Assembly (NCBI GenBank): GCA_035578175.1
Contig: JAQMRL010000002.1
Span: forward strand, 136,948,171-137,012,170
Direction: 5' to 3'
Origin: Catonia carolina
Taxonomy: Eukaryota; Arthropoda; Insecta; Hemiptera; Achilidae
DNA: 64,000 bases
Part shown: piece by piece, positions 1 to 12,612 of the stretch
How positions within the stretch are numbered: position 1 is the first letter of the stretch
Layout of the letters: the number at the start of each line of letters is the position of its first letter
Notes under the pieces: model-generated
Databases searched by the model: none
What the model was told of the DNA's origin: nothing
What the model saw: only the letters and a program-made list of their open reading frames with translations
Program-made: the position numbers and the translations under genes

Positions 1-1864
1 TATTAACTTCCATAGTTACTATTTAATAACTCACTGTAATTGCTTATAACCAAGCTGTTAATGTGACAACTTTAATAAAAATAAAATAAAACCTACTTCA
101 AAATAAATATTACATTCGTGGTAGATTTCTTCATCACCCTATAAAAAAATTACAGTCTAATTTTTTAAATACAATTTCAAATGACTTAAATATACTGCAT
201 TGAAGCAATTTTATTTTTCACTATTAACAATATATCATTACAGGTTCTTACTTCTCAATTGCATTGTTCTGTTTTGTTAAAAAATTACTTTCTTAACATC
301 CTTTTATTTTTTAAATTAAAAATAATTAATTAATTTACCCTGATGGAATGAATTATTTTATTTATTAAATTTAACATAGGCCTATATTTATTTTAAATTT
401 TAATATATAAAAATTATTCAAAATTTTATTTCTTGTTATAACTCAATACAAATGTTTTAATGAATATTAATTTTATATCAACCTAAAACTTTGAATTGTT
501 ATTATTTCTTATGTAGATAATAATGAAATAATAGCTGAGAGATATTGCATTATCTATTTTATAATGAAAGTAATATGTAAAATAATTAAATAAAATTTAT
601 ATTTTTATTATTTATAAATTATAGCTTATTAGCTTTATAAAAAAAATCTCTTTTTAATACATACCTACCTGAATAAATTTTGTATTATTATTATTATTAA
701 TAACAGTAATGTATTTTGTGATTTATTGAATAGTGCAAAGAATGAGTATTAAAATTACTACAAAATAATGATTTAGTTAAGGATGTACTAAAGGCTTTGT
801 GATAGGACTCCTACTATTTATTCATAATTTCGATTTTTTACAGAAATTATTGACAAGAAAGTTTTTATCAGCACATATCAGACTTTAATCAGATTAATGA
901 AAGTACATAACCGAAAAAAAATCCTTTGCACAATTCAATAAAAAAAAATATTATAAAAAGTTTTATTTATGCAGTTAAACATCACGTCAGAATATTTAAA
1001 AAATTAATTTAAAATTTTATAATATAGCTGGCCTGTTAATAAATTATGTAATTTACATAGTGATGTAAAATAAGATTGCATTGTACATAATTAAATATGA
1101 ATTACGATAATTAATAGATTATTTAAAGCTCTTCTATAAATTAAACGAAAATAAAAACCATTTCCTTTGTATAAAAATATAAATAATAATAATAATTACA
1201 TAAAAATAGACTGTATATAATAATATTAGTATTATTATTACAATTTATTATTATTATTAAATTTAAAACCAACATTATAGGAATGTGTTACATGAATGCT
1301 TTTTTCATTAATAAAACAAGTGAAATTGTAAGACCAATAAATAAAATGTTTTGTACTTATTACAGTTAATTAAAATTTAAACAAATTAATTGATACGTTA
1401 AGCTTCTAGGATTGAAATTAATAAATTTAATAGTTAATAATATTTATCTTTAATTTTTTAACTTTAACGTAAAATATTTTTTAATTTTTGACAGATATCG
1501 GCATACTTAAATTAATATTTTTTTAGCCTCTATAAAAATAAATATACAGTATATTAATTACAATATATAAAATGCAGCCAAGTAATTAAAGAATAATAAT
1601 AGTTTAGTTTTTAGAACGGTTTTTAATTAAACATGTTGACATATTAGCTAAATTCAAATAGGCACATCTCATTTTGTAACTCAAAATCTCTCAGTTGCAC
1701 TTAATCATACTCTTTTTTCACTTTTTAAATACATATATTCTCCCTTGTATAAGCTGACCCAATTTTTTTTGTTTTTTGAATTGACCTGCTAAAATTAAGT
1801 GCACATAACATTACAGATCGAATTGGATTATACATTTTTATAAACGCATATAGGCCCTATTATC
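1..1864. other. AT-rich intergenic DNA, no gene seen
   Basis: The stretch is extremely AT-rich with short ATT/TTA microsatellites (for example near 690 and 1190-1260). No coding exon, RNA gene or bounded transposon could be supported. Confidence 0.7.
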
Positions 1865-1866
1865 TA

Positions 1867-2207
1867 TAGTCCAGCCTCTCTTAGTTTGCTCCTAATGTAA
1901 ACAAATAATGACGTCACTGAGCATGCGCATTGTATCAAAATGAGTACACGCTGATTAAAAAGTAACAACAAATACTTTCAAAAGTATTTAAATACAAAAT
2001 ACTTTTAAAAGTATTTTAATAAATGAAATTGTTAGGCGTACATCATATCATGACTGATGTTTTTTTAGTACTTTAAGTACTTACAATTTAAAAAATAGTT
2101 AACTTAATAGGAATACGACATCCGTAAAGTCGAAGACTCTAGCGTGCACCCTGTAGTAGGTGGTTTTGTTTGTTGACACTAGGAGCAAACTGAGAACGGC
2201 TCAACTG
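1867..2207. mobile_element. 341-bp MITE, copy 1 (TA target)
   Basis: The ends are imperfect inverted repeats sharing TTTGCTCCTA (left CTTAGTTTGCTCCTA, right TAGGAGCAAACTGAG) and are flanked by TA. It has no coding capacity. A second copy of exactly the same length lies at 9581-9921. TA flanks suggest a Tc1/mariner-mobilised element. Confidence 0.75.
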
Positions 2208-2476
2208 TAACTGTATATTTAATAAAAATATCACAGATACATACATAGTTCATTTCTTTTTTTAAACATTACAACACCAAACACTGTTAAAAAGATAATT
2301 AAAAACCCTTCAGATAATGGAACACCCAACTTTTCAGTAAATTTTTATTTAAATTTCAATAGATAAATTTTTTTCATGATTCAGTTAAAATATTTGGTTA
2401 AAGATTTTTTAGTAAATTTATATCTAATTCACACTAATACCTACTCAAAATTCAAATTCTGAAATTGAATTGAATG

Positions 2477-2760
2477 TTAAAGGCCAAGCCAATTGCTGTG
2501 AGTGCTGGACTACGCATGCACTTACATAACTTCGACCCTGCATACCCCTCCGACCAACAGTAAGATGTACAGTCAGTGTTGTTGAAAATTGACAACACCC
2601 ATTGTATCTTGTAAGCATGCTGGCCCATTGCTGATGATATACGCTGCACTATTTGCAGTACATACAAGACTATACCAATGCAGATGCACGTTTTGCCCAG
2701 CGCTCTCCTTACGAAAATCAGGCTATACATACATTATTTACATTGTGGTCCCTCCATACT
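2477..2760. repeat. Partial copy of the 8.5-kb region element
   Basis: The sequence matches about 8525-8785, including GCCAAGC, ATGTACAGTCA, TTGACAACACCCATTG and CGCTCTCCTTACGAAAATCAG. It corresponds to the left part of the TA-flanked element at 8494-9564. Confidence 0.65.
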
Positions 2761-2840
2761 CTTGGAGGATATTATGTTACAGAAATGTATTAACAAAATA
2801 AAAAATTTTGATAATCTGTAATACTAAACTCCTGTCTTAA

Positions 2841-3919
2841 CCCTCAACTGGTATCATGCGGTCTGTGAGACTGCTGTCATTTTTTATCCCTCCAACACTT
2901 TCCTCCCAATTGTCCAACATCATGTATATTTTGTATACCTTTCAATTGTTGTTTGAACTATGCGTGATTAAGATCGTTTTCAGTACGAGCTAACAAGTTG
3001 TGAGTTATTTGAATTTTGTTTTCTACTGGCGGTCTCCTGGACCTATGATACCAGTTTTGTAACTTTTTGACAACTTTAAAACCAAGTAGTACATGGATTG
3101 TTTAAAGTTTTAATGAATATATAATAATTTTTCATACATCATTTCTTTGTTTAGTACTATTATAAAATATTTTCATTTGTAATTTTATAAAATTTTCATT
3201 ATGGATGATACATTTAAAATTTCTGAAGCGGCTTCAACACAACCAGGTCCATCATGTAAACAAGTTGTACGTGTTAATGATGTGAATTTTTATTAACATA
3301 AAAATCTTTAAATTTTATTGTAAATAATCAAAAAGTAAAAAAAAACGAATAAATTTTAATAAATGTTTATCAGAATGTACTGCCCAACAATAGACATAAA
3401 TAGGAAAACTCGGAACCAAAATGTAAGTTGTACTTCATAATTTTGTAAATAAATTTGTCTTTATCATATTAATTACTTATTTCTTTGTAATAATTAGACT
3501 ACAGAATGTTTCTAGGGCCCAAAAATTTTATTGTTCTGTTCAAAATGGAAGTAAAAGTCAAAAAAAATGCACAGTGTTTGTTTTTTACTTTTTTAAATAG
3601 TCATTTTGCATTTATGCAAAGTATTTTATTTGCAAATAATAATACTATGCGTGATCAAGATCGTTTTCAGTACGAGCTAACAAGTTGTGAGTTATTTGTA
3701 TTTTGTTTTCTACTGGCGGTCTCCTGTTATAAATAATTAAGTTATAAATAATTTTTATTGTTATTTTTTAATCTTAAAAATACAAAAATACATGGTTTTC
3801 TAAGTTTAAAATTAGAACAAATTAATTAAATGAGTACTTAAATATAAAAAACAAATTTGGAGGTCTGTCAGACCTCTGATACCAGTTATGTCACAAAAAA
3901 TGATGATACCGGTTGAAAG
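2841..3919. mobile_element. Non-autonomous piggyBac-like element
   Basis: TTAA duplications at 2837-2840 and 3920-3923 flank terminal inverted repeats CCCTCAACTGGTATCAT and its counterpart ATGATACCGGTTGAAAG. TTAA targets are typical of piggyBac. Inside, an ~87-base segment (ACTATGCGTGAT..AAGATCG onward) occurs twice in direct orientation, at 2956-3044 and 3644-3730. A short ATG frame at about 3201 (MDDTFKISEA) may be a remnant transposase start. No transposase core is present. Confidence 0.65.
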
Positions 3920-4221
3920 TTAAGACTTAAATGATTTGATACAAATACCAATAAGCCTATATCATTTAAGTATAAATTATTAAAATTATAAGTACAATTT
4001 AAAAATGCCTACACTTTCTGAGGAACTGATATTATTTTAAATTTTAATGATTTTTGAACAAATAAGAATCATCTTCAAAAATTTTTGATAGTTATTTAAT
4101 CAAACAAGCAGTCAAGTACAATCCTCTTAAACATATTTATAAATACCCAACTTTGCTACTCACCAGGGGTGAATCAAATGATTGTATAACTACTCACATT
4201 CATTCTGACAAATAGTTCAGT

Positions 4222-4399
4222 GGGTGCCTCTGTGGTGTAGTGGTTACATACTAGCCTACTAAATAAAAGGTCGCAGGTTCGATTCCAGGCTAGGGTCTAG
4301 AAATTATTACACACTTAAACCAACCATTTCTATTCAAAAGATCTCAGTAATCAATAATAACCCAGCTGTTAGTATGATTTTAAATAAACTAGAAAAATT
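4222..4399 (+). repeat. tRNA-derived SINE
   Basis: The left part resembles a tRNA, with a box A-like TGGTGTAGTGG and a box B GGTTCGATTCC. It is followed by the body motif GGTCTAGAAATTATTAC that is shared with the copies at 7577 and 7862. Perfect 9-bp target duplications TAGTTCAGT lie at 4213-4221 and 4400-4408. Confidence 0.85.
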
Positions 4400-4408
4400 T
4401 AGTTCAGT

Positions 4409-5650
4409 ACATGAAAAACAGAAATTTTAAGTCTCAATGTAATCCTGCAACTTGTTTTAGAAATATTTGAAATTAGTACTTTGTAGTGGTACTGTTCATA
4501 TTAATAAAAAAAGGTATAAATGATTTTTATTGTTATTTTCTAATCTTGAAAATACAAGTTGTAACATTATAAATTGACTCAGTGTTAGATACATTTTAAA
4601 TCCATATTAAGTTTGTTTTTGCTCAAGATCTTCTGGTAATAAACAGCTGATCCATGATATATAATTTATGTTAACCTCATTATCAAATTTATCTTTGATG
4701 AAACTCATAAAACAAACACATAATCAACTGGTATTCAATTCAACATCAGTTCTGTTTGAATTAATAGAAATCAATTGGCAGTACAATATTACTTGATGTA
4801 AGTGTGTTACAAAATAATTATTTTTTATTCACTTTGGCCGAGTAAAAACTAAAAGATACTTCAAATATTAAAATGAAACGTTAATAAGTAATATAAATTT
4901 TAAAGTAATAAAATTTTATTTATTGATCGCCATCATTATTGTAATCCCTGTAAATTACTCTTTAAAAAATGACCTGTGATTTTTAAATTACTTACTTAAT
5001 AATCAACATTTTGGTTATTTTATTGTTATTATTATTATTATTATTATAAATATAAAATGTTTATAATATTAATAATAATAATAATTATGTACAATTTATA
5101 CAATTTGTAAGTATCGTAATAACTTATAATTATGTAAAATGACATTTTTTCTAATTACTTGAAACAAATTTATAATATAAATTAAAAGAAAAAATTTTCC
5201 TTCGCCCTTTTCATCCTATTACTTATCTTTAAAAAAGCACGTCCTCCATAAGTTAAAAAAATATTTTAAATGAAAATGTTTGTACATAATAATAAATTAA
5301 TTAATACTATAATTATAAAGGCAATTTTTATTGATTGAAATAAAGAAATTGTTGCAAATTTATTTTGTTTATTTACTTTACCCTGAAAGAATAAAGAGTG
5401 AAATATTAGAATAGGCTGTCTAATTACTTTATGGGTATTTAACGATTTAATTTGTATCTAGATAATTTATCAAAAACAATTTGCAGGACCTGAAATTAAT
5501 TAATATCCAGAAGGAAGCTTCTTTAACGGAATGTACGTGCTACAAGCACTATGTAGTTTCAAGTCAGTAAATGTTGGAAGTAATAGGGGAGAATATAGTG
5601 AAAAGTTTTGTAAAGAAATATAGCAAAAGTAGAGAAGTGGTGGTGTTAAC
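4409..5650. other. AT-rich intergenic DNA, no gene seen
   Basis: Only short low-complexity tracts are visible, such as an ATT repeat near 5025-5045. No bounded element or coding exon was supported. Confidence 0.65.
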
Positions 5651-5801
5651 TTTTACTTTCTCTTGCCTAAATGAATATATAGGAAGGAAAGTATTGTTTT
5701 CATGTCGATTTTTCGAAATTGAGTTTTCACCGGATCTACAAGTTTTCAGACCCCCTGAACCCAAAAAAAACATGTTTTAACGATTGATCTGTGTGTGTGT
5801 G

Positions 5802-5855
<54 letters not shown>

Positions 5856-7380
5856 AATAGAATATCTCAAGAACGGAACAACGTACGAACTTGAAACTTG
5901 AAACTTAAGTTAGATACTACTACCGGACCTGACACCAACGTTTTCATCAAAATCGGGCAACCGGAGGTAGTGCTAGTTTATTCGTGTCATTTTTCACTTT
6001 TTGCGATTTTCTCAAAAACGGCTCCTACGATTTTGTTTTAAAATCGTCTCATTTACTAAGATTTTTATGTTGTACAACAGGGGTCTCCAACTTTTTTTAA
6101 TCAAGGGCCACATTGTAAATTTTTGGAGGAAAGGCAGGCCAGCAATATTACAGGGCAGAAAGTCTAGCCCTCCCCCCCATACACCCTCGAAGTTTTTTCT
6201 AATTAAGAGCTCAGTGGTGGTTTTTGAGATTTTCTTGCTTAGTTTTTTAAGTTGCTATATTTCCTTATATATTTTTGTTGTTGGCTTACTAAAATTCTTT
6301 ACGTGATTGTAAAAAAAAAAGCTGTGACCAAAACAAATAATTATATTTGCTATAAAATAATATTTGTTCTGTAAAAGGAGTTTTCAAGTAGGCTTAATGA
6401 AAACACAGGATGATACAAAACCAAATCTTTTCAATTTACTACAAAATTTACTTTATTGAATTTTAAAGAAAACTTGACAATACATGAGTTTACAACACCT
6501 GTAAAGCTTAAAAAGAACAATTATTTTTTAGTGAGAAGATTGCATTTGTTTGCCACTTAAAATTTCAGCCCATTTAGGGTCAAACAATGGTTTAGGTATA
6601 TCACTACTTGTTTACGGCTAGTTTTACACTTAATGAGAAAAGAAGTGGCAAGTGAGAGATGAGTACTGTACTCATATTTAATGGTAAAAATGCTTAAAAG
6701 GAAATATATTATCAAATAAAAATTTCTTTTCAGTATGCTAGCTTTCCACGGGCCGGAAAAAATCTGTTCCCGGGCCGGATGTGGCCCGCGGGCCGTAGGT
6801 TGGAGACCCCTGTGTACAAGATAGGGTAGGCGCCATGTTTTCTGAAACTCTTGGTGAGGCTGTTTTATCGTAAAAAATTGTTTTTTTTAAGATTGCAACA
6901 TATATGCATTTTAGCGCAAAAATGTACTATATAATAAAAGTTGTAGAGAATTTAAAATTCTACAACTTTTATTTCACACTTTTTTTGTATAACGCTTAGT
7001 TTAGTGGTAATTAGCGATTTTATGTTTTTTCACAAGAAAACGTGTAAAAAATCGATTTTTTTTTTAAAGATTTTAGCCTTAGTATGCATTTTACGACAAA
7101 AGTGTATGATAAACTTTATAGGAAATTAAAAGATCTACAACTTAATTTCGAGCATTTTTCTCTACAGAGCCTAGTTTAGCGTGAAAGAGTGATTTACCGT
7201 ATTTTTAAGCCAATCTGAGGTTGATTTTCATTTTGCGTTTTTCAATCATGATTAAAATAAGGTTAGGTTTATTTGAGGTTAGTTTTTTGTTTATTTCTAA
7301 TGTTTTATTACTTAATTCTAGGTTATATTGTTCATTATTTTCATTGGCAAGAGAAAGTCGTGTGAGTGTTTCACACCAGT
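5651..7380 (+). mobile_element. Helentron-like 0.95-kb element, copy A, split by a hAT insertion
   Basis: This copy reads from the stem-loop end (ACTTTCTCTTGCCTAAATG..) through a long GT microsatellite (about 5788-5852) to the TTTCACACCAG end. The hAT element at 6078-6812 interrupts it. It has no coding capacity. Shared features of the family are a hairpin beside one end, the inverted motif ACTTTCTCTTGCC near both ends, a (GT)n tract and internal palindromes such as AAGTTGTAGA..TCTACAACTT. Confidence 0.85.
6078..6812. mobile_element. Non-autonomous hAT element
   Basis: Terminal inverted repeats CAGGGGTCTCCAACT and GGTTGGAGACCCCTG, with GGGCCAC and GTGGCCCGCGGGCC next to them, are typical of hAT elements. 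The flanks repeat TGTACAA (6071-6077 and 6813-6819). No transposase frame is left in the 735 bases. Confidence 0.85.
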
Positions 7381-7569
7381 TTTTTTTTTGGATCTGCCAT
7401 TCTAGAAATAAATGAGTGAAACAGCAATGGAATGAACTGTAGTTAGCAAAGAGTAGGGCCTATTTTGATGCTGAATATAAGAGACTAATTTTAGAAATAT
7501 TGTAAGGCAAAAGAAAGAAGACAAAATAACGATGGAGAGAAATATTATCGAAATTGAGTCCTGACTTTC

Positions 7570-7712
7570 TGCCCACATAGTGCTCGTACCCCTATGCTAC
7601 AAAACAGAAGATCCTGGGTTCGATTCCAGGCTAAGGTCTGGAAAACTATTACTCTACACTCAAAGTAGCCACTATTGACCGAGCGTTTATGCAACATGAA
7701 TAAAATTTCTTT
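7570..7712 (+). repeat. Decayed tRNA-derived SINE
   Basis: A box B (GGTTCGATTCC) is followed by GGTCTGGAAAACTATTAC, the same body motif as the SINEs at 4222 and 7862. The box A half is diverged and no target duplication was seen. Confidence 0.6.
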
Positions 7713-7861
7713 TTAAGAATATGAGCAGAAGAGAATAAAGAAATTAAAGAGGAGACTAAAACAGGAGTTTTTAAAATAAAAGAAACTTTCATAAAGCTGA
7801 GAAAACTGACTCATTTTGTGGGTGTTAAAGTACGGTGTACCATAAAATAATTATTGTTATT

Positions 7862-8024
7862 GGCCACCTCCGTGGCCCAGTGGTTAGCGTGCTACGCTGC
7901 AAAGCGGAGGTCCCGGGTTCGATTACCAGCCAGCGTCTGGAAAATTATTACAAGTTCAAACCCGTCGTCCCTCACTCCAACATAGTCTCTGATGTTGATG
8001 CGACCTAAAATAAACTTAAAAAGA
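7862..8024 (+). repeat. tRNA-derived SINE
   Basis: The head is tRNA-like (CCGTGGCCCAGTGGTTAGCG and GGTTCGATTACC), followed by GCGTCTGGAAAATTATTAC. It is flanked by perfect 9-bp duplications ATTGTTATT at 7853-7861 and 8025-8033. Confidence 0.85.
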
Positions 8025-8493
8025 ATTGTTATTTATTGTAATAACAATAATATTATATTGTAATAAATATAGTAATTAATAAAATAATTACCATTTGATG
8101 TACGGTATGTCATAAAATAATTAATTTAATAGCCCTACTTTGAAATTAAACTCTGATTTAAAAATAGTAACTTTTTTAACATGTTTGAAGGGATCTTGAC
8201 TTAATTTTAAAAAAACGATTGCTAATTGGTTATGTAATTAACGCAGATGATAATTTATATATCATAATACAAAGTAACTCTTATCTTATGAGAGTAGCGT
8301 ACAATAAATTTTAAATGTTTAAATACTACACTCGAATTCATTAAAGCGTAGGCCGAATAAAAAATATATTAACACCTACTTTTGAAAAAAGTAAATATTT
8401 TAGAACGCAACTAGTGAGCCATAATGTATAGCATTTCAGTACTATTAAAGAAGGCGTATTATCGTTAAAGTAAGGTATAATGACGGTAGAATA

Positions 8494-9564
8494 CTGGCAA
8501 GATAAACTGAGCGCTGACAATAAAGATAAAGGCCAAGCTAATTGCTGTGAGCACTGGGCTACGCATGCGCATACTTGACTTGGACCCTGCATACCCTTCC
8601 TACCAGCAGTTAGATGTACAGTCACAGTGTTGTTAAAAATTGACAACACCCATTGCATCTTGTAGGCATGCTGTTCCATTGTTGATTACATACGCTGCAC
8701 TATTGCAGTATATACAAGACTATACTAATGTAGACGCACGTTTCCCCAGCGCTCTCCTTACGAAAATCAGGCTTTAAAAGTGTAGTTGTACAGTCGCTTC
8801 TTGTTATAACCGTGCGCCGTCGCTACCGTGTGATTAGGCCTAAATACATTCGTTGGCCTAATATGCATATCACAACACAACCTCATCGTTTTATTAACAA
8901 TTCTTTTTAATGACTAATTTGTATTTTCTAAACTTAATTTATTTAATCAACCGTATTGTTAAACACAAAAACAATCGTGCATTACCTAATACATTAACCG
9001 ACAGTAATACAGTCTTGCAATATAACACGTACGGCGCTGTATGACTGTATAATGCAAATCTTTTGATTTGTTGTATGTTATACCGACTGTTGTGCGGTCC
9101 AAGCTTCGTGTAGTTGCGGGGTGAAGGGTACGGGTGAGATATTATAATGTATGAGTGACGCATGCTGGAAGAACGATTGTTGTATTACTCTGATACAAAT
9201 CATCAGTTTTCAAACTTTCCGTATTTAACATAATGTTTGTATTTATTACATTTATTTATTTACATATTTTGATATAAAATAGCAAGTTAAATATTATGAA
9301 TCCGACCAAGTTAATAACCCGGTAGGTATTTGTTAAATTAATGTGCCAGATGACAAGAATAATTTTTTAATCTAGTTCGTACACGCTACCACTCAAATGC
9401 ATCAACTGTGAAACACTACTAACTCATTCATTCTCCCACTACTATAACAACGCACTGCATTCCTTTCAACTACACGAAGCTGGGACTCAAGCAATACTTT
9501 ACAGTTGGTGAGGGGAATATGTTAACTGCGCATACGCGAACCAGCGATCAAATTATCTTGCCAG
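8494..9564. mobile_element. TA-flanked 1.07-kb non-autonomous DNA transposon
   Basis: The ends are inverted repeats: CTGGCAAGATAA on the left, its complement TTATCTTGCCAG on the right, flanked by TA (8492-8493, 9565-9566). It carries the segment also seen at 2477-2760 and a nested MITE at about 9093-9489. No transposase frame is present. Confidence 0.7.
9093..9489. mobile_element. MITE with AAGCTTCGTGTAGTTG ends, copy 1
   Basis: Left AAGCTTCGTGTAGTTG and right CAACTACACGAAGCT are inverted. A diverged copy lies at 40641-41012 outside any such context, so this is an independent unit nested in the 8494-9564 element. Confidence 0.65.
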
Positions 9565-9580
9565 TACAGTACATATTCTA

Positions 9581-9921
9581 TAGTCCAGCCTCTCTTAGTT
9601 TGCTCCTAATGTAAACAAATAATGACGTCACTGAGCATGTTCATTATATCAAAATGTGTACACGCTGAATAAAAAGTAACAACAAAATACTTTCAAAAGT
9701 ATTTAAACACAAAATACTTTTAAAAGTATTTTTATAAATGAAATTGTTAAGCCTACATCATAATCATGACTGATGTTTTTAGTACTTTAAGTACTTATAT
9801 TTAAAAAAATAGTTAACTTAGTAGAAATACGACATCCGTAAAGTCGTAGACTCTAGCGTGCACCCTGTAGTAGCTGGCTTTGGTTTGTTGACAGTAGAGC
9901 AAACTAAGAACGGCTGAACTG
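9581..9921. mobile_element. 341-bp MITE, copy 2 (TA target)
   Basis: Same length and ends as 1867-2207, flanked by TA at 9579-9580 and 9922-9923. The palindromic TACTTTCAAAAGTA and AGTACTTTAAGTACT motifs are conserved in both copies. Confidence 0.75.
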
Positions 9922-10323
9922 TAGGACTTGGCATGTGGTAAGTGCGTCCCATTAAACGGACGCATCTTTAGTGAACACTACTATTGTGTAGGCCTTATTT
10001 CTTACTCCAGCATTGTTCCTATTTATAGTACACTCGTTTACATAATATCTTTACTGCATACATATTTTGAAACAGCATTTTTAATTATTACTTGTATCAT
10101 TTTATCTCGTTTTTGAAGTGGCAGTACAATATTTTATTAGATTACCACTGTGCGACTAACTCTCTCCGTGTGTGGTATTAGAATTTAATAATTTTTCATG
10201 TTTCAAAAAATCAGTTTTGCTTATAATCCTACACTAACGCTTTGTATAACAATTAATCAGTGAAATTATGTTCTACGGTTTTTCATGTCAAGTCAAGAGA
10301 AAATGAAATTACTGCATAACGTA

Positions 10324-11608
10324 GGGGAGACTGGGGGAATCACGCCACACTGGGTAATTCCGCCACCCCATGTATAACTCAAACCTTGAGTCGGATATTC
10401 CCGGGATCGGTGCTGAAACCTAGCAGACAATGCCATAAGCACTATCTGTTGTGTCCACAGTTGAGTGAGAACTAAATTAGTGTGTAGAACAATTTTAGTT
10501 TTTATTGAAAATTTCATCTAATTTTTCACTTTCAAACTAATGACATATGTAAAAATTGCGTTGATAATAGACTTGTATGAGTATTATATATGTATAGTGT
10601 ATTTATTTAGCCACATCTTATTGTCGTTAGATCTGTTTGTTCTGATTCCTATTTAGTGTGGGTTACCTATGTTTGCCATGCTGTCAAGTCGGGGTAATGA
10701 CGCCACCCGAAGACGGGGTCATGCCGTCATCTTGGAAAGGTGGCGGCTTAACCCCAATTCATAGTTTCATTATCTTAATGCAATTTCCATCTAATTTCAA
10801 TTGCCTTGTGTATGAAAACAGACCACAGAGAAGGCGAAATGGACTCTAAAAGAGCTATGCAACGGGTAGCTGAAGGAAAATCTATTAAAAGTGTTGCCAT
10901 GTTATTTAAAATTCCTAGGACTTCGAGATAGATTGAAGAAGAACAACAACACATTTAAAGTTCAAAGAAGATGACTTTGCACCATTTGAAACTGTACAGC
11001 CTTTGATTATTGATAACCAAGTTGATGAAGAGGTCAATCGTTCCAACACTGTCACTGTGTCTACAGATTTCAATCTTAGCTTTAATCAAACAATCTTAAT
11101 CTAAAGCACATGAAAGAAAATTTAAAGCGTAAAGGTCACTGAGCTATTTTTACTTCCACTCATATGAAATCGATTCTTGAAGAAAGTGAATCCAAAACAA
11201 GGGTCAAAATTGTGAAGAAAGAGTTTGCTGCCTATGAGGGCTTAAGATTAAAGTTTAACCTTTTTCTTGTTAAGTAATTCTTGAAAACATTAAGTTTATT
11301 AAAATGTACTACCCTTATTCAGTAAGTTTTCCTAAAACGGTTTGTTTTATTTCATTTCCCACTAATTCATTAGTTTTATTGGAGGTGGCGACATTACCCC
11401 GGTACCTGAGGAAATCCCGCCACTGTGAAGACAAATAACAAAAAATACATTTAATGCACTTAGAGTTGCAGGAAAAGCAATCAAAAAATTTAGTAAAATA
11501 CCAAACATCTATAGATTGTAATTAAATTATAAGTAGTGAATTATAAACAATTTAACATGAAAAATAAAATATTTTCCCTTAAGGTGGTGTGATTCCCCCG
11601 GTCTCCCC
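10324..11608 (+). mobile_element. pogo-like Tc1/mariner element, decayed
   Basis: Terminal inverted repeats GGGGAGACTGGGGGAATCAC and GTGATTCCCCCGGTCTCCCC are flanked by TA (10322-10323, 11609-11610). A frame from about 10839 (MDSKRAMQRVAEGKSIKSVA) resembles the psq-type helix-turn-helix at the N-terminus of pogo-family transposases, but a stop follows within 40 codons. No DDE core is recognisable. Short motifs such as GACGCCACCC recur near both ends. Confidence 0.7.
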
Positions 11609-11610
11609 TA

Positions 11611-12612
11611 AGTCGGTTATCGTATTCTGTGATTCCTTTAGTAATATAATTATAAACTATAACAAAACAGTATAGGTAGTAAAAAAATTATGGTAAAATT
11701 TTCGTTGTAAAACAATTTCCAAAAATGGCTCCTTCGATTTCTTTTAACGGCCTCATTTACAACAATTTTTATGCGCTGCACGTCATCTCTGCTGAAATTC
11801 CTGGGGGCCTATGCTCTCGTGCTAAAAAGTATTTTTTAAGATTACGGCCATAGAGCTACATCCTTTCTAGCATTCGGTAAAAATTCTATATTTTTCTTTC
11901 TTTTATTTGTCTTCGGGAACTGTACATTATTGACAACCTCCCAATTTAATTTGCTGCTTTCACTGTATTTTTGACGTGTAGGCATGAGTTTGTTAAAGAA
12001 TGGCTTCAGCTGGCCACGATACAAAGTCGCTTGCTCTACCCGGTGTTACTTACCAAACAATAGCAACTTTCTTCCAGCTGACTGATAGCTCGAAGGCCCT
12101 GTATTTAATTGATTTTGTTTTACGATTCAATGCACCGGCAAAATTTCATCAATGAAATATGATTAAACCGCCAACTTCACTTTTAAGTGAAATATAAGAT
12201 ATGTCATTGCGCACGCCTCCCAAGAGTATCGCTGACTCGTGACGTCACTCTAGGACAAGTAAGTTGTTCTAAGCGGTTTATTACTATTTTAATAATGTCC
12301 TCATTAACCACGAATATTGCTGTTAAAGCCCTAAAAATGTTGTTGCACTTGTTAAAAAGCGTTTTATTGGAAAGAAAAATATTTTTAAATAATTACGATA
12401 CTTAGGCACTAAATATTTTAAGGTTAACTGAATTTACATTCGACTTACATTAAAAGATGTGTAGATGATCTTGAAGATTGTATATAGGCCAATTTGCACA
12501 GCAAGAGTTTATTATAATAATTAAATTTTAAAATTGGTAAATTTAGATATTTTTTTCTTTAATCTTCGCGTACGATTGTGGTAGCTTATTTTTCTGTTTA
12601 AATATCTCAACC
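11611..12612. other. Intergenic DNA, no gene seen
   Basis: It contains short open frames on both strands without recognisable domains. The part around 12200-12260 is less AT-rich (TGACGTCAC), but nothing assignable is visible. Confidence 0.5.

Noticed and set aside
5788..5852. GT repeats as regulatory Z-DNA element
   Set aside because: The tract is a normal, length-variable part of the dispersed element in all its copies.
7862..7935. tRNA gene
   Set aside because: Box A and B are present but the fold is degraded, it is followed by a SINE body and flanked by target duplications; the same holds for 4222 and 59057.
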